DNA of 64,000 nucleotides from CAWUFC02 sp963921335 (GTDB lineage Bacteria; Pseudomonadota; Gammaproteobacteria; Pseudomonadales; Halieaceae). The stretch lies in NCBI GenBank assembly GCA_963921335.3, contig CAWUFC020000001.1:620001-684000 (forward strand). Reading direction: 5' to 3'. Shown here one piece after another: positions 34,519 to 42,742 of this stretch. A program made the translations under genes and the position numbers. The notes under the pieces are model-generated. The model saw only the letters and a list, made by a program, of their open reading frames with translations. It was not told where the DNA came from and searched no databases. Each line of letters begins with the position of its first letter. Within the stretch, counting starts at the first letter, position 1.

Positions 34519-35271
34519 ATGGTGAATGGTGAAATAGCGTTGGTAACTGGGGCCGCCCGAGGGATTGGAGCCGAGACGGCGCGGCACCTGGCGACAGCGG
34601 GCTACCAGCTGGTGGTGAATTATCGTTCAGACGCATCAGCGGCCGAGGCCGTCGTCGCTTCAATTGCCGAAGCGGGCGGGCAGGCTGCGGCGGTGCAGGC
34701 CGATATATCCCTGGATGAAGATGTTCAGGGGTTGTTCCGGTATATCGATGAGATGCCGGGAACCCTGCGCGCGCTGGTCAACAATGCGGGTATCTTGGGT
34801 CCGCAATGTTCTGTTCTGGATCTGACGGCGGAGCGCATCGAGCAAATATTTAGAACCAATGTCACCGGCAGTTTTCTATGTTGTCGAGAAGCAGTGCAGC
34901 GCATGTCGACGTCGCGGGGTGGTGTTGGCGGGGCTATTGTGAATGTGTCTTCTATGGCGGCACTGTTGGGCTCGCCCAACGAATACGTGGATTACGCCGC
35001 ATCAAAAGCAGCCGTTGATACGCTGACACGGGGCCTCGCGCTGGAGGTCGCGGACCAGGGCATTCGGGTTAATGCTGTGAGGCCCGGGTTGATTTACACC
35101 GACATGCATGCCTCTGGTGGGGAGCCCGGCCGTGTCGACCGTCTGAAGAGCACAGTACCTATGGGGCGCGGTGGCGAGGTCGCTGAAGTGGCGGCTGCGA
35201 TCGCCTGGTTATTGAGCGACGAGGCCTCTTTTACCACCGGCAGTTTTATCGATGTATCGGGTGGCCGTTAA
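34519..35271 (+). CDS. Short-chain dehydrogenase/reductase (FabG-like)
   Basis: A complete classical SDR of 250 aa: cofactor motif VTGAARGIG (9-17), Asn in LVNNAGILGP, catalytic Ser144/145 (NVSSMAALLG) and Tyr159-x3-Lys163 (YAASK), then RPGLIYTDMHASGGEPGR and the C-terminal FIDVSGGR. The substrate is not visible from sequence. Context favours a sugar or uronate oxidoreductase: it shares the operator region at 34412-34429 with the receptor, and the same operator controls kdgK/uxaC. It ends directly against the pyruvate kinase gene on the other strand. Confidence 0.9.
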   Translation: MVNGEIALVTGAARGIGAETARHLATAGYQLVVNYRSDASAAEAVVASIAEAGGQAAAVQADISLDEDVQGLFRYIDEMPGTLRALVNNAGILGPQCSVLDLTAERIEQIFRTNVTGSFLCCREAVQRMSTSRGGVGGAIVNVSSMAALLGSPNEYVDYAASKAAVDTLTRGLALEVADQGIRVNAVRPGLIYTDMHASGGEPGRVDRLKSTVPMGRGGEVAEVAAAIAWLLSDEASFTTGSFIDVSGGR

Positions 35272-36708
35272 TTAGGGAACGGGCAGGATTTTCAGGATAT
35301 TGGTGTTACCTCGCACGCCCATGATGACGCCCATGGTCAGAATGATGGCGTCCTGGCTTTTGAGATAGCCCGAGCTTTTAAGAAATTCGATGGTGGCGCT
35401 ATCCACATCTTCCTCGCCAAATGCGGAGGCATCAAAATAGAGGGGCACTACGCCGCGGCACAGGGACATACGCTGCAGCGAATCGATATTACTGCTCAAC
35501 GCGAAAATGGGGCGGCCTGAACTCAGTCGCGACATCATCAGAGGTGTGTTGCCCGACTCGGTGAGGCAGGCAATGCCGCGCACATCGCCGTAATGGTTGG
35601 CCGCGTAAATGGCTGACATGGCGATGGATTCCTGGGCGCTGCTGAACTGTTGTCCGGCCCGATATTTTGAGCTGCGCGCGCTGGGGTGTTTCTCGGCGCC
35701 CAGGCAGGTGTCGGCCATGGCCTTGACCACCTCTACCGGGTATTTGCCGACCGCAGTTTCGCCAGACAGCATGACCGCATCGGTGCCATCCAGCACGGCA
35801 TTGGCCACATCGAACACTTCGGCGCGGGTGGGCATGGATGCGTTGATCATCGATTCCATCATCTGGGTTGCCGTGATGACCACGCGATCCATCTTGCGAG
35901 CGCGAGTGATCAGCTCTTTCTGGATGCCAATCAGCGATGCATCGCCCACCTCGACGCCCAGATCCCCCCGGGCCACCATAATCCCGTGTGAGGCAGAGAT
36001 GATGCCCTTCAGGGTAATCTCATCAGCGACCACCTCAGCGCGCTCAATTTTCGCAATCAGCGCAGGCTCCATACCCTGCTGTTTGAGCAGATCCCTGGCC
36101 TGGTATATATCCTTGGCGGAAGAGACAAATGACACCGCTACAAAATCCGGCTGTACCTGTGACAAACGCTCGATGTCCAGAATGTCCTTGCTGGTCAAAG
36201 CGGGTGCCGCCAGACCGCCGCCCAGACGATTGATCCCTTTGCGCGAACCGAGAATGCCGCCGACCAGCACGCTGGTGTCTACACAGTCGTCGCTAACCTG
36301 GTCCACCAGCAGGCGGATGCGACCATCATCCAGCAACAGGGTGTCACCCGGGCCGACTTGTTGCGGCAGTTCCCTGTATTCGAGGCCAACACCGCTGGCG
36401 CTGCCCTGGGCGTCCGGCAGTGCCAGATCGAGCCTGAAGCGTTCGCCTTGTGTGAGTTCAACGCTGCCATCCGGAAAAGAGCCAATGCGAATCTTGGGGC
36501 CCTGCAGATCGGCGAGAATGCCCACGTGGCGCTGTGCCAGCGATGATTGTTTGCGGATCAGCGCGGCGACTGCGGCGTGCTGTTCGGCGCTGCCGTGACT
36601 GAAGTTGAGGCGAAATACGTCGACCCCCGCCTCAATCAGGCGGGCGATCATTGTTTCAGTTTCGCTGCCTGGTCCGATGGTGGCGACTATTTTAGTGCGG
36701 CGCAGCAT
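35272..36708 (-). CDS. pyk: Pyruvate kinase
   Basis: Pyk transfers phosphate from PEP to ADP. The 478 aa show MLRRTKIVATIGPGSET, RLNFSHGSAEQH, the active-site block MVARGDLGVEVG, ITATQMMESMINASMPTRAE, and DAVMLSGETAVGKYPVEVV. The length and the C-terminal domain fit bacterial type II (PykA-like) enzymes. It starts 98 bp downstream of the sirtuin gene end on the same strand; the spacer holds no evident terminator or HexR box. Pyruvate kinase suits the neighbouring hexuronate and glucose genes. Confidence 0.96.
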   Translation of the reverse strand: MLRRTKIVATIGPGSETETMIARLIEAGVDVFRLNFSHGSAEQHAAVAALIRKQSSLAQRHVGILADLQGPKIRIGSFPDGSVELTQGERFRLDLALPDAQGSASGVGLEYRELPQQVGPGDTLLLDDGRIRLLVDQVSDDCVDTSVLVGGILGSRKGINRLGGGLAAPALTSKDILDIERLSQVQPDFVAVSFVSSAKDIYQARDLLKQQGMEPALIAKIERAEVVADEITLKGIISASHGIMVARGDLGVEVGDASLIGIQKELITRARKMDRVVITATQMMESMINASMPTRAEVFDVANAVLDGTDAVMLSGETAVGKYPVEVVKAMADTCLGAEKHPSARSSKYRAGQQFSSAQESIAMSAIYAANHYGDVRGIACLTESGNTPLMMSRLSSGRPIFALSSNIDSLQRMSLCRGVVPLYFDASAFGEEDVDSATIEFLKSSGYLKSQDAIILTMGVIMGVRGNTNILKILPVP

Positions 36709-36805
36709 AGGGTTAATCCCGAGTTAATGTGGGCGCAATGTAAGGCCTTATTGTGACAGTTCTGTGACGGAAATTGATGCCCGGGAAGCAGCTTTCGAAG
36801 CGGCT

Positions 36806-37564
36806 CTAGTTAAGCAGTAATGCCATGGCAGCAGATAACGTGTCACCGATTTCCCGGTTAAGCACCAGGTCGGCGTAGCTGTCCTGGTCGGTGGGGTCGC
36901 GATTGAGGATGGCCAGCTTTGAGCCATTGCGCTTGGCGTGCAGGGGGAACCCTGCGGCAGGGTAAACCACCAGCGACGAACCGATGGCGATAAACAGGTC
37001 GCAGTGCTGGCATTCGCGCTGGGCAATTTCCATTTCCAGTTCGGGCATGGCCTGGCCAAAAGAAATAGTCGCGGTTTTGACAATGCCCCCACAGTCCGTG
37101 CAGACCGGAAGCGTCTCATCTGCTTCGAAGGCCTCGCGAATCGGCGCCAGTTCGTAGCGCTTGCGACAATCCAGGCAGTGGGCATAGGTGGAGTTACCGT
37201 GTATCTCTACCACTTTCTCGTCATCAACGCCGGCGGCCTGGTGCAGGCCGTCCACGTTCTGGGTAATCACCACCGGCACCTTGCCCATTGCAACCAGCTG
37301 CGCGATCGCTTTGTGGCCTGCATTCGGTGCCGCGTTCAGCAGGGTTCCGTCGACATTGAACTTGCGGCGCCAGGACTCCCTGCGCATCTCTTCCGAGGCG
37401 AGAAAATCATCGAATTCGATGGGTTGGTTGTTGGTCCAGATACCGCCGGGACTGCGAAAATCAGGAATGCCCGACTCAGTGCTGATACCGGCGCCGGTGA
37501 AAATCAGGCAGCGTTGGCTCTGCTTGAGCAGTGCTGCAAAGTTCTCCAGCTCTGCGTCACTCAT
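36806..37564 (-). CDS. NAD-dependent protein deacetylase (sirtuin)
   Basis: The 252-aa sirtuin has the NAD loop FTGAGISTESGIPDFRSPGG (22-41), TQNVDGLH, catalytic His122 in VVEIHGN, four structural Zn cysteines (Cys130/Cys133 in HCLDC and a second CTDC pair), and IAIGSSLVVYPAA. It removes acyl groups from protein lysines with NAD. ATG 37564 is used because upstream frame lies inside the desaturase gene, which ends 2 nt earlier, so coupling to the desaturase is likely. Confidence 0.92.
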   Translation of the reverse strand: MSDAELENFAALLKQSQRCLIFTGAGISTESGIPDFRSPGGIWTNNQPIEFDDFLASEEMRRESWRRKFNVDGTLLNAAPNAGHKAIAQLVAMGKVPVVITQNVDGLHQAAGVDDEKVVEIHGNSTYAHCLDCRKRYELAPIREAFEADETLPVCTDCGGIVKTATISFGQAMPELEMEIAQRECQHCDLFIAIGSSLVVYPAAGFPLHAKRNGSKLAILNRDPTDQDSYADLVLNREIGDTLSAAMALLLN

Positions 37565-37566
37565 AC

Positions 37567-38481
37567 TCAGGCGGGGACTACGGTGTGCTTCAGAACCTCG
37601 CCGTAGCCCTGGAAAATTCGGGTCTCGTCGTAGCAGCCACGAGATTTCAGAAGCTCGTGCATTTCCCGCAAACGATAGCAGGGCACACTGGCCATGAAGT
37701 GATGCTCCAGGTGGTAGTTGACCCCGTTGGGGGCAAAAAGCAATTGCTCCCACCAGCTGGCGATGGTGGTGCGCGTATTGAGTCTTGGGTCGGCATCATA
37801 CAGGTCCGGCACGGCGGCGTGCTCGGCGACCTGACGGATTCTGACGATCATCATATAGGTGGTGAGAAAAGCCGCCAGCCACAACAGGTATGCCCAGGGC
37901 GCAAAGAACACGCCCAGGAATACCGCGAAAGCTGCATTGACTGCGATTTGTTCGGCAAATGGTCGGGCCCGGCGACGCGTTTCCGGATCGGCGGAGAAGA
38001 TACCCCTGGCAGAGGTAAAGACAAATCGCAGCAGCTTGTAGCCGGTCTGCCCGGTAAGGTCTCGCTTCATCTTCCGTTTGAAGCTTTCGCTATTTATCGG
38101 ATACGCCTTGTAGTTGGGCAGGTCAGGATCATCGGGAGTACCCGCCAGTTTGTGGTGAGAAGTATGACCTTTGGCGTATTTGAACATATCGCTGAACACC
38201 ACGTTGGCAGCCAGGTACTGGCCGACCAGGTCGTTCAGCCGCTGGGTCTTGAACAGCGTGCGATGACCGCACTCGTGGGTGATCACCGCCAGCCCCAGTT
38301 GCTGCCCCGCTAGCAGTATGACTGCGATCATAATCGTCAGTGGATTGGTCCAGCTTGTGGCCATCCAGAAAATGGCCAGCAGCAAGGCCCATGTTTTTAG
38401 CACGGTACGCCAGGCCAGTCCGTCATCACGGCTGGTGAAATAGCGAATCTCATCCTTGCTCAGATAATCGGCAATGTTCAC
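37567..38481 (-). CDS. Membrane fatty acid desaturase
   Basis: The 304-aa integral-membrane di-iron enzyme has the three histidine boxes HECGH (69-73), HTSHH (106-110) and HLEHH (about 258-262), with hydrophobic segments between (TWALLLAIFWMATSW, IMIAVILLAGQQLGLAV, YLLWLAAFLTTYMMI). It would insert a double bond into lipid acyl chains or hydroxylate a carotenoid/sphingolipid-type substrate; the delta position cannot be read. It lies between the MmcQ and sirtuin genes with 2-nt gaps, forming a compact three-gene unit. Confidence 0.9.
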   Translation of the reverse strand: MNIADYLSKDEIRYFTSRDDGLAWRTVLKTWALLLAIFWMATSWTNPLTIMIAVILLAGQQLGLAVITHECGHRTLFKTQRLNDLVGQYLAANVVFSDMFKYAKGHTSHHKLAGTPDDPDLPNYKAYPINSESFKRKMKRDLTGQTGYKLLRFVFTSARGIFSADPETRRRARPFAEQIAVNAAFAVFLGVFFAPWAYLLWLAAFLTTYMMIVRIRQVAEHAAVPDLYDADPRLNTRTTIASWWEQLLFAPNGVNYHLEHHFMASVPCYRLREMHELLKSRGCYDETRIFQGYGEVLKHTVVPA

Positions 38482-38483
38482 GA

Positions 38484-38864
38484 TTAACGGTAAACCTCCT
38501 CTTCGCCGTAGGCGAGAAGCAGTGCCTCTCGCTCGGCTTTCTTCAGGCCTTTTACAACCAGTCCGTAAGAGCGGTCTATCATACGCTCAATTTCTGCGGC
38601 CGGCACTGAGCCGTTAAGCCGCACTGTGTTCCAGTGTTTTTTGTTCATGTGGTAGCCAGGAACGACGCCTTCGAAGATGTCTCTCAGCATCACCGCTTCG
38701 TCCGGGTCGCATTTCAGGTTCATGTTGGCGCCCTGTTTGTCACGGCTTAAGGTGGCAAACATCTTGCCTTTGATCTTCATCACCGCAACATCCGGCCCGA
38801 AGGGAAAATCCTCAAGGGTTTCTGGCCGTTGCAGCAGGTACTCGCGCGCATCGCTGTAATCCAT
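38484..38864 (-). CDS. MmcQ/YjbR family protein
   Basis: A 126-aa protein with the MmcQ/YjbR fold signatures: DAREYLLQRPETLEDFPFG, VMKIKGKMFATL, NLKCDPDEAVMLRDIF, PGYHMNKKHWNTV and the C-terminal RSYGLVVKGLKKAERE. The fold resembles a double-stranded DNA-binding type II MotA-C domain; the function is not known. ATG 38864 starts the conserved region. It heads the desaturase-sirtuin unit and is divergent from a small HTH gene. Confidence 0.85.
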   Translation of the reverse strand: MDYSDAREYLLQRPETLEDFPFGPDVAVMKIKGKMFATLSRDKQGANMNLKCDPDEAVMLRDIFEGVVPGYHMNKKHWNTVRLNGSVPAAEIERMIDRSYGLVVKGLKKAEREALLLAYGEEEVYR

Positions 38865-38937
38865 AGTTTGCCTTTGGAGATGTTTCCAGAGCTGCCCTGT
38901 GTGAAAATCTAGCACATAGTCTTTGGCAGCAGGTGTA

Positions 38938-39228
38938 ATGGATAGCGTCAGTAAACAGAAGAAAGCCTACTATCGAAAGCTCTATCTGGCCTGGCTGATC
39001 CACAGCCAGCGGCAGGATCAACTCAGCCTTGAGGCGGAGACCGGTATGCCCCGGCGCACACTGCAGGATGCGATAAAGGTGATGACAGATATCGGTATTG
39101 AGATCGAATTTGTCCAGGATGGACCCAAACACCGGCATGGGTATTATCAGCTGAAGGACTGGGGCGATCACAATCCCGACTGGATTGAACAGCGGATCGA
39201 ACTGATCAGGGCAGTGGTCTTCGCCTGA
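38938..39228 (+). CDS. Small winged-helix DNA-binding protein
   Basis: The 96-aa basic protein begins MDSVSKQKKAYYRKLYLAWL and has a helix-turn-helix core (LSLEAETGMPRRTLQDAIKV) followed by a wing-like strand pair (FVQDGPKHRHGYYQLKDWG). It is related to short HTH proteins common in pseudomonads. It probably binds DNA; the target is unknown. The ATG at 38938 has GCAGG upstream. Its stop overlaps the next start by 1 nt. Confidence 0.72.
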   Translation: MDSVSKQKKAYYRKLYLAWLIHSQRQDQLSLEAETGMPRRTLQDAIKVMTDIGIEIEFVQDGPKHRHGYYQLKDWGDHNPDWIEQRIELIRAVVFA

Positions 39229-39620
39229 TGAAGCGAGTGGTCTACAAACCGCTGGGCTTGTTATGCGTGGGATTAGGGGCGCTGGGGCTGGTGCTGCCGG
39301 TGTTACCGACGACGCCATTTCTGCTGCTGGCGGCCTGGTTTTTCGCCCGTTCTTCAGAAAAGTGGCACCAATGGCTGCTGGCCAATGAAACCTTCGGCCC
39401 CGTGCTGCAGCGCTGGGAGGAGCATCGTTGTATCACCCGGCGTACCAAAACCTTTGCCATCGTCAGTATGCTGCTGGCGGGTGGGGCATCCGTGACCTTT
39501 GCTATGAGTGGTCTTTGGCCGCGATTGGCCACAGCCTCCTTGATGGTGATTGGCGCGTCGGTGGTGCTGAGTCTCAACACCTGTTCAGAATGCAAGGACA
39601 CGTCGACATCCGATAATTAG
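39228..39620 (+). CDS. ybaN: DUF454 (YbaN) inner-membrane protein
   Basis: The 130 aa match the YbaN family: PLGLLCVGLGALGLVLPVLP with TTPFLLLAAWFFARSSEKW is the diagnostic first block, then two more membrane helices (FAIVSMLLAGGASVTFAM, ASLMVIGASVVLSL). It ends in an odd Cys-containing hydrophilic tail (NTCSECKD). The function is unknown. The stop codon lies inside a TetR-type operator-like repeat (39617-39632). Confidence 0.88.
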   Translation: MKRVVYKPLGLLCVGLGALGLVLPVLPTTPFLLLAAWFFARSSEKWHQWLLANETFGPVLQRWEEHRCITRRTKTFAIVSMLLAGGASVTFAMSGLWPRLATASLMVIGASVVLSLNTCSECKDTSTSDN

Positions 39621-39632
39621 ACATAAATCTAA
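39617..39632. promoter_or_regulatory. TetR-operator-like site 1 (TTAGAC-N4-TCTAA type)
   Basis: TTAGACATAAATCTAA, a 16-bp site with inverted TTAGA/TCTAA ends, matches site 2 at 39666-39681 at the same length. It overlaps the ybaN stop and lies 114 bp before tetR. Confidence 0.6.
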
Positions 39633-39665
39633 TTTGGTGGCAGTGAGAGTGTTTTGCCACAAAAT

Positions 39666-39681
39666 TTAGACGATAATCTAA
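39666..39681. promoter_or_regulatory. TetR-operator-like site 2
   Basis: TTAGACGATAATCTAA, the second copy of the 16-bp inverted repeat, 49 bp from site 1. A third, degenerate copy (minus-strand TTAGACTTTAGTC) lies at 39716-39728, directly before the tetR start. Autoregulation by the adjacent TetR protein is the simplest reading. Confidence 0.6.
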
Positions 39682-39730
39682 GATAGGCTGTTGCCTTGCC
39701 TTGCCATGATCGCTGGACTAAAGTCTAATT

Positions 39731-40294
39731 ATGGGCGACCGAGAGACCAGAAAGCAGCAGGTGCATGAGCGCATCCTTCGTGAGGCCCGGCGCCTGTTCG
39801 TAGACCAGGGCGTGGAGCAGGCCACTGTGGAAGACATTGCCCTGGCGGCTGGGGTATCCAGGGCTACCCTGTTCAATTATTTTCGAGGTAAACCCGCCAT
39901 ACTCGACGCTCTCGCTGCGGGTATGGAGCCCAGGCTGGTCGATGTGGTGAGCCACTATGCAAGCCAGCAGACCAGCACCCGTGAGCAGCTTCTGCAGTTA
40001 TTTACCCATAGTGCCCGGGTTGTGTCGGGTTCGGGCACTCTTAATCGAGAGTTGTTTGTCTGTGCCAGTAAAGGTCTGGTAATGACCAGACTGCAGAACG
40101 CACTTGAGGATATGCTCGACGCCGGGCAGCGCCGCGGGGACGTGGCCCCGGATACTAATCTGCCGCTGCTGGCCCACAACATTTATCTGGCCTTGTTGGC
40201 CACCATTATGGGTTGGGATATCGCTGGGAAAATGAGCGTGGCTGAACAGGCGGAATTGAGAATTGCATGGCTGTGTGATCACTGCCTGGTTTAG
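39731..40294 (+). CDS. TetR/AcrR-family transcriptional regulator
   Basis: The 187 aa start with a TetR DNA-binding domain (ERILREARRLFVDQGVEQAT, then VEDIALAAGVSRATLFNYF as the HTH) and continue with a divergent helical ligand domain ending RIAWLCDHCLV. Its promoter region holds two 16-bp TTAGAC...TCTAA repeats and a third partial one, so it probably represses itself. No obvious divergent target gene exists: kdgK converges from the other side. The ligand is unknown. Confidence 0.9.
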   Translation: MGDRETRKQQVHERILREARRLFVDQGVEQATVEDIALAAGVSRATLFNYFRGKPAILDALAAGMEPRLVDVVSHYASQQTSTREQLLQLFTHSARVVSGSGTLNRELFVCASKGLVMTRLQNALEDMLDAGQRRGDVAPDTNLPLLAHNIYLALLATIMGWDIAGKMSVAEQAELRIAWLCDHCLV

Positions 40295-40295
40295 C

Positions 40296-41243
40296 TCAGT
40301 CTCGCCGCGCTTGTGCATCCAGCTCTTCTTTAAAAGATCGCCATAGCGGCGCCGGCATAATTGCACCGCGCCGCGCAATGGTGCCTGCGGCTACCCTGCA
40401 GGCGAAGATGACCGATGACGCCTGACTCACACCGATAAGACGAGCCGCCAGATAAGCCCCGTTGAAGGCATCGCCGGCACCTGTGGTATCCAGCACGCTC
40501 GACAACACCGGTGGCACATAATGGCCACTGCCGCCGGTGTTGCCGTAATCAATACGCTCGCCTCCGTCACGGCGCACCCATTCCAGTTGCTGATTGGGTA
40601 GTTCAGCGGGTTCTCCGCCGAGCTGGTCAAGGTCGTCTGCACCAGGCAGGTAGATGTCGACCTGTGCCAGGAGCGCCAGATGGGCAGATCGAGCACTGGC
40701 CAGGTCGGGCCACAGGGCGGCCCGATAGTTACTGTCATACACCAGTTTGCCACCACGGTCGCGAAACCTCGGTAACCAGTTCAGCAGGTGTTTGCGTCCG
40801 CGATCGCCACACAGCGCCAGAGTGATACCACTTAGGTAAAGATGGCTTGCATCAGCTGCGCTTTGCAGCAGCTGTGCAAGCAGTTCAGGTGTTGATAGAG
40901 CCTTATGCGCGGCGGAGTGCTCGCGCCAGTAATTGAAGCTGCGCTCGCCAGAGGCATCGGTGTTGATCATGTAGAGACCAGGCAAGCAGTCCGGCAGGCG
41001 CAGCACCGAGCTGCTATCGATGCCCCAGTCACATGCCTGCGCAACAATCCGATCACTGTGTGAATCCACTCCGAGACCAGTGCAATAGCTGCTGTCTACG
41101 CCAAGCTGCGCCAGCGCCACGGCGGTGTTGAAGGTGTCGCCGGCGATAGCCAGCTGATAGTCGGTGGTGCTTTGCTCTGCTGGACTCAGTTCCAGCATGC
41201 ACTCCCCAAGCAGGGCGATGTGTGTTGACGGGTTTGTTGGCAT
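40296..41243 (-). CDS. kdgK: PfkB-family sugar kinase, probable 2-keto-3-deoxygluconate kinase
   Basis: KdgK phosphorylates KDG to KDPG, the step before aldol cleavage in hexuronate catabolism. The 315 aa have the PfkB N-terminal region (HIALLGECMLELSP, AIAGDTFNTAVALAQLG) and the C-terminal signature SVLDTTGAGDAFNGAYLAA with the catalytic Asp. Family membership is certain; the KDG substrate is inferred from the N-terminal GECMLEL type and from divergence with uxaC across a shared operator (41263-41279). Confidence 0.86.
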   Translation of the reverse strand: MPTNPSTHIALLGECMLELSPAEQSTTDYQLAIAGDTFNTAVALAQLGVDSSYCTGLGVDSHSDRIVAQACDWGIDSSSVLRLPDCLPGLYMINTDASGERSFNYWREHSAAHKALSTPELLAQLLQSAADASHLYLSGITLALCGDRGRKHLLNWLPRFRDRGGKLVYDSNYRAALWPDLASARSAHLALLAQVDIYLPGADDLDQLGGEPAELPNQQLEWVRRDGGERIDYGNTGGSGHYVPPVLSSVLDTTGAGDAFNGAYLAARLIGVSQASSVIFACRVAAGTIARRGAIMPAPLWRSFKEELDAQARRD

Positions 41244-41262
41244 GAACAGTGTGCTGACTTAC

Positions 41263-41279
41263 AATTGGCCTGACCAATT
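41263..41279. promoter_or_regulatory. GntR/UxuR-like operator, copy 2
   Basis: AATTGGCCTGACCAATT is the exact reverse complement of the 17-mer at 34413-34429. It lies 20 bp upstream of the kdgK start codon and 57 bp upstream of uxaC, placed to control both. Confidence 0.8.
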
Positions 41280-41336
41280 TTTCAAAGTACCCCTGAACGT
41301 TCTCCGGATCAAGGGTGACAAGCTGCGAGCACCGCC

Positions 41337-42740
41337 ATGCCTAATCCACTGAGACTTCACCCGGATCGCCTGTTGCCAGCCGTGCCCGGGGTGCGGGATA
41401 TAGCGCGGCGCCTGTACAGCGAAGTGGCCGAACTGCCGATTATCAGTCCGCATGGTCACACGGACCCGGCCTGGTTTGCACTGAACCAGCCTTTCGCAGA
41501 TGCCTCCGAGCTGCTGATTAAGCCGGACCACTATGTGTTTCGCATGCTGTATAGCCAGGGTGTCGGCCTGCCTGAACTGGGTCTTGGTGACGGTGGGCAA
41601 ACCGACAGTCGCGAGGTATGGCGTTGCTTTGCGCGTCACTATCATTGTTTTCGCGGCACGCCCTCACGTACCTGGCTGGATCATGTATTCGCTAAGGTAT
41701 TCAAACTGGAGGAGTCGTTGGACGCAGCAACCGCGGACCACTACTACGACCACATAAACCAGAGCCTGGCGCGCCCGGAGTTTTTGCCGAGGGCCTTGTT
41801 TGAGCGTTTCAATATCGAAGTGCTGGCCACCACAGAGTCACCGCTGGATCCGCTAGACTCTCACCGACAGATCATCGACAGCGATTGGACCGGCAGAGTG
41901 ATTACCGCATTCAGGCCAGACCCGGTGGTCGATCCTGACTATGAGGGCTTTGCCGGGAATTTGCAGCGGCTGGCCGAGCTCAGCGGTGAGGACACCAGCG
42001 ACTGGCAGGGCTACCTGGCCGCCCTGCGCGAGAGGCGACAGTTTTTTAAGAGCATGGGTGCGACCTCAACCGACCACGGGCACCCCACAGCGTTGACCGC
42101 CGACCTCAACCAGGCGGCCGCCGCCGAGCTATATCAGCGTGCCCGGACTGGTAATTTGCAGTCGGGCGAGGCAGAGCTGTTTCGTGCGCAAATGCTGACC
42201 GAGATGGCGCGCATGTCTCTGGAGGATGGTCTGGTCATGCAGCTTCACCCGGGCTCTTTCCGTAACCATAACCAATGGCTGTTTATGAACTATGGTCGTG
42301 ACATGGGTGCCGACATTCCTATGGCGATGGAATATGTGCGTGCGCTGCAGCCGTTGCTATCGCGCTTTGGCAATGAACCGGGCTTTAGCCTGATTGTGTT
42401 CACCCTGGATGAAAGCAGTTACTCCAGAGAGCTGGCGCCGCTGGCCGGCCACTACCCTGCACTGAAGCTGGGCCCGCCCTGGTGGTTTCATGATTCCCCT
42501 GAAGGGATGCGCCGCTATCGCGAGCAGGTCTCGGAAACGGCCGGCTTTTACAACACGGTCGGTTTTAATGACGACACCCGCGCGTTTCTCTCTATTCCCG
42601 CGCGCCATGATGTGGCTCGCCGAATGGATGCCAGCATGCTGGCCCAGTGGGTTGCAGATCACCGCCTGTCTGAGGAAGAAGCGGTAGAGCTGGTGGTTGA
42701 TCTGGGTTACAACCTGGCGAAGCAGGCCTACCGGCTTTAA
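41337..42740 (+). CDS. uxaC: Glucuronate/galacturonate isomerase
   Basis: UxaC converts D-glucuronate to D-fructuronate (and galacturonate to tagaturonate). The 467 aa are typical length. Seen are the amidohydrolase-like SPHGHTDPAWF near 38-48, LIKPDHYVFRMLYSQG, WRCFARHYHCFRGTPS, QLHPGSFRNHN and YNTVGFNDDTRAFLSIPARHD. uxuB follows after 2 nt, so the first two uronate steps form an operon. No mannonate dehydratase (uxuA) or altronate genes are in the window. Confidence 0.95.
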   Translation: MPNPLRLHPDRLLPAVPGVRDIARRLYSEVAELPIISPHGHTDPAWFALNQPFADASELLIKPDHYVFRMLYSQGVGLPELGLGDGGQTDSREVWRCFARHYHCFRGTPSRTWLDHVFAKVFKLEESLDAATADHYYDHINQSLARPEFLPRALFERFNIEVLATTESPLDPLDSHRQIIDSDWTGRVITAFRPDPVVDPDYEGFAGNLQRLAELSGEDTSDWQGYLAALRERRQFFKSMGATSTDHGHPTALTADLNQAAAAELYQRARTGNLQSGEAELFRAQMLTEMARMSLEDGLVMQLHPGSFRNHNQWLFMNYGRDMGADIPMAMEYVRALQPLLSRFGNEPGFSLIVFTLDESSYSRELAPLAGHYPALKLGPPWWFHDSPEGMRRYREQVSETAGFYNTVGFNDDTRAFLSIPARHDVARRMDASMLAQWVADHRLSEEEAVELVVDLGYNLAKQAYRL

Positions 42741-42742
42741 AC

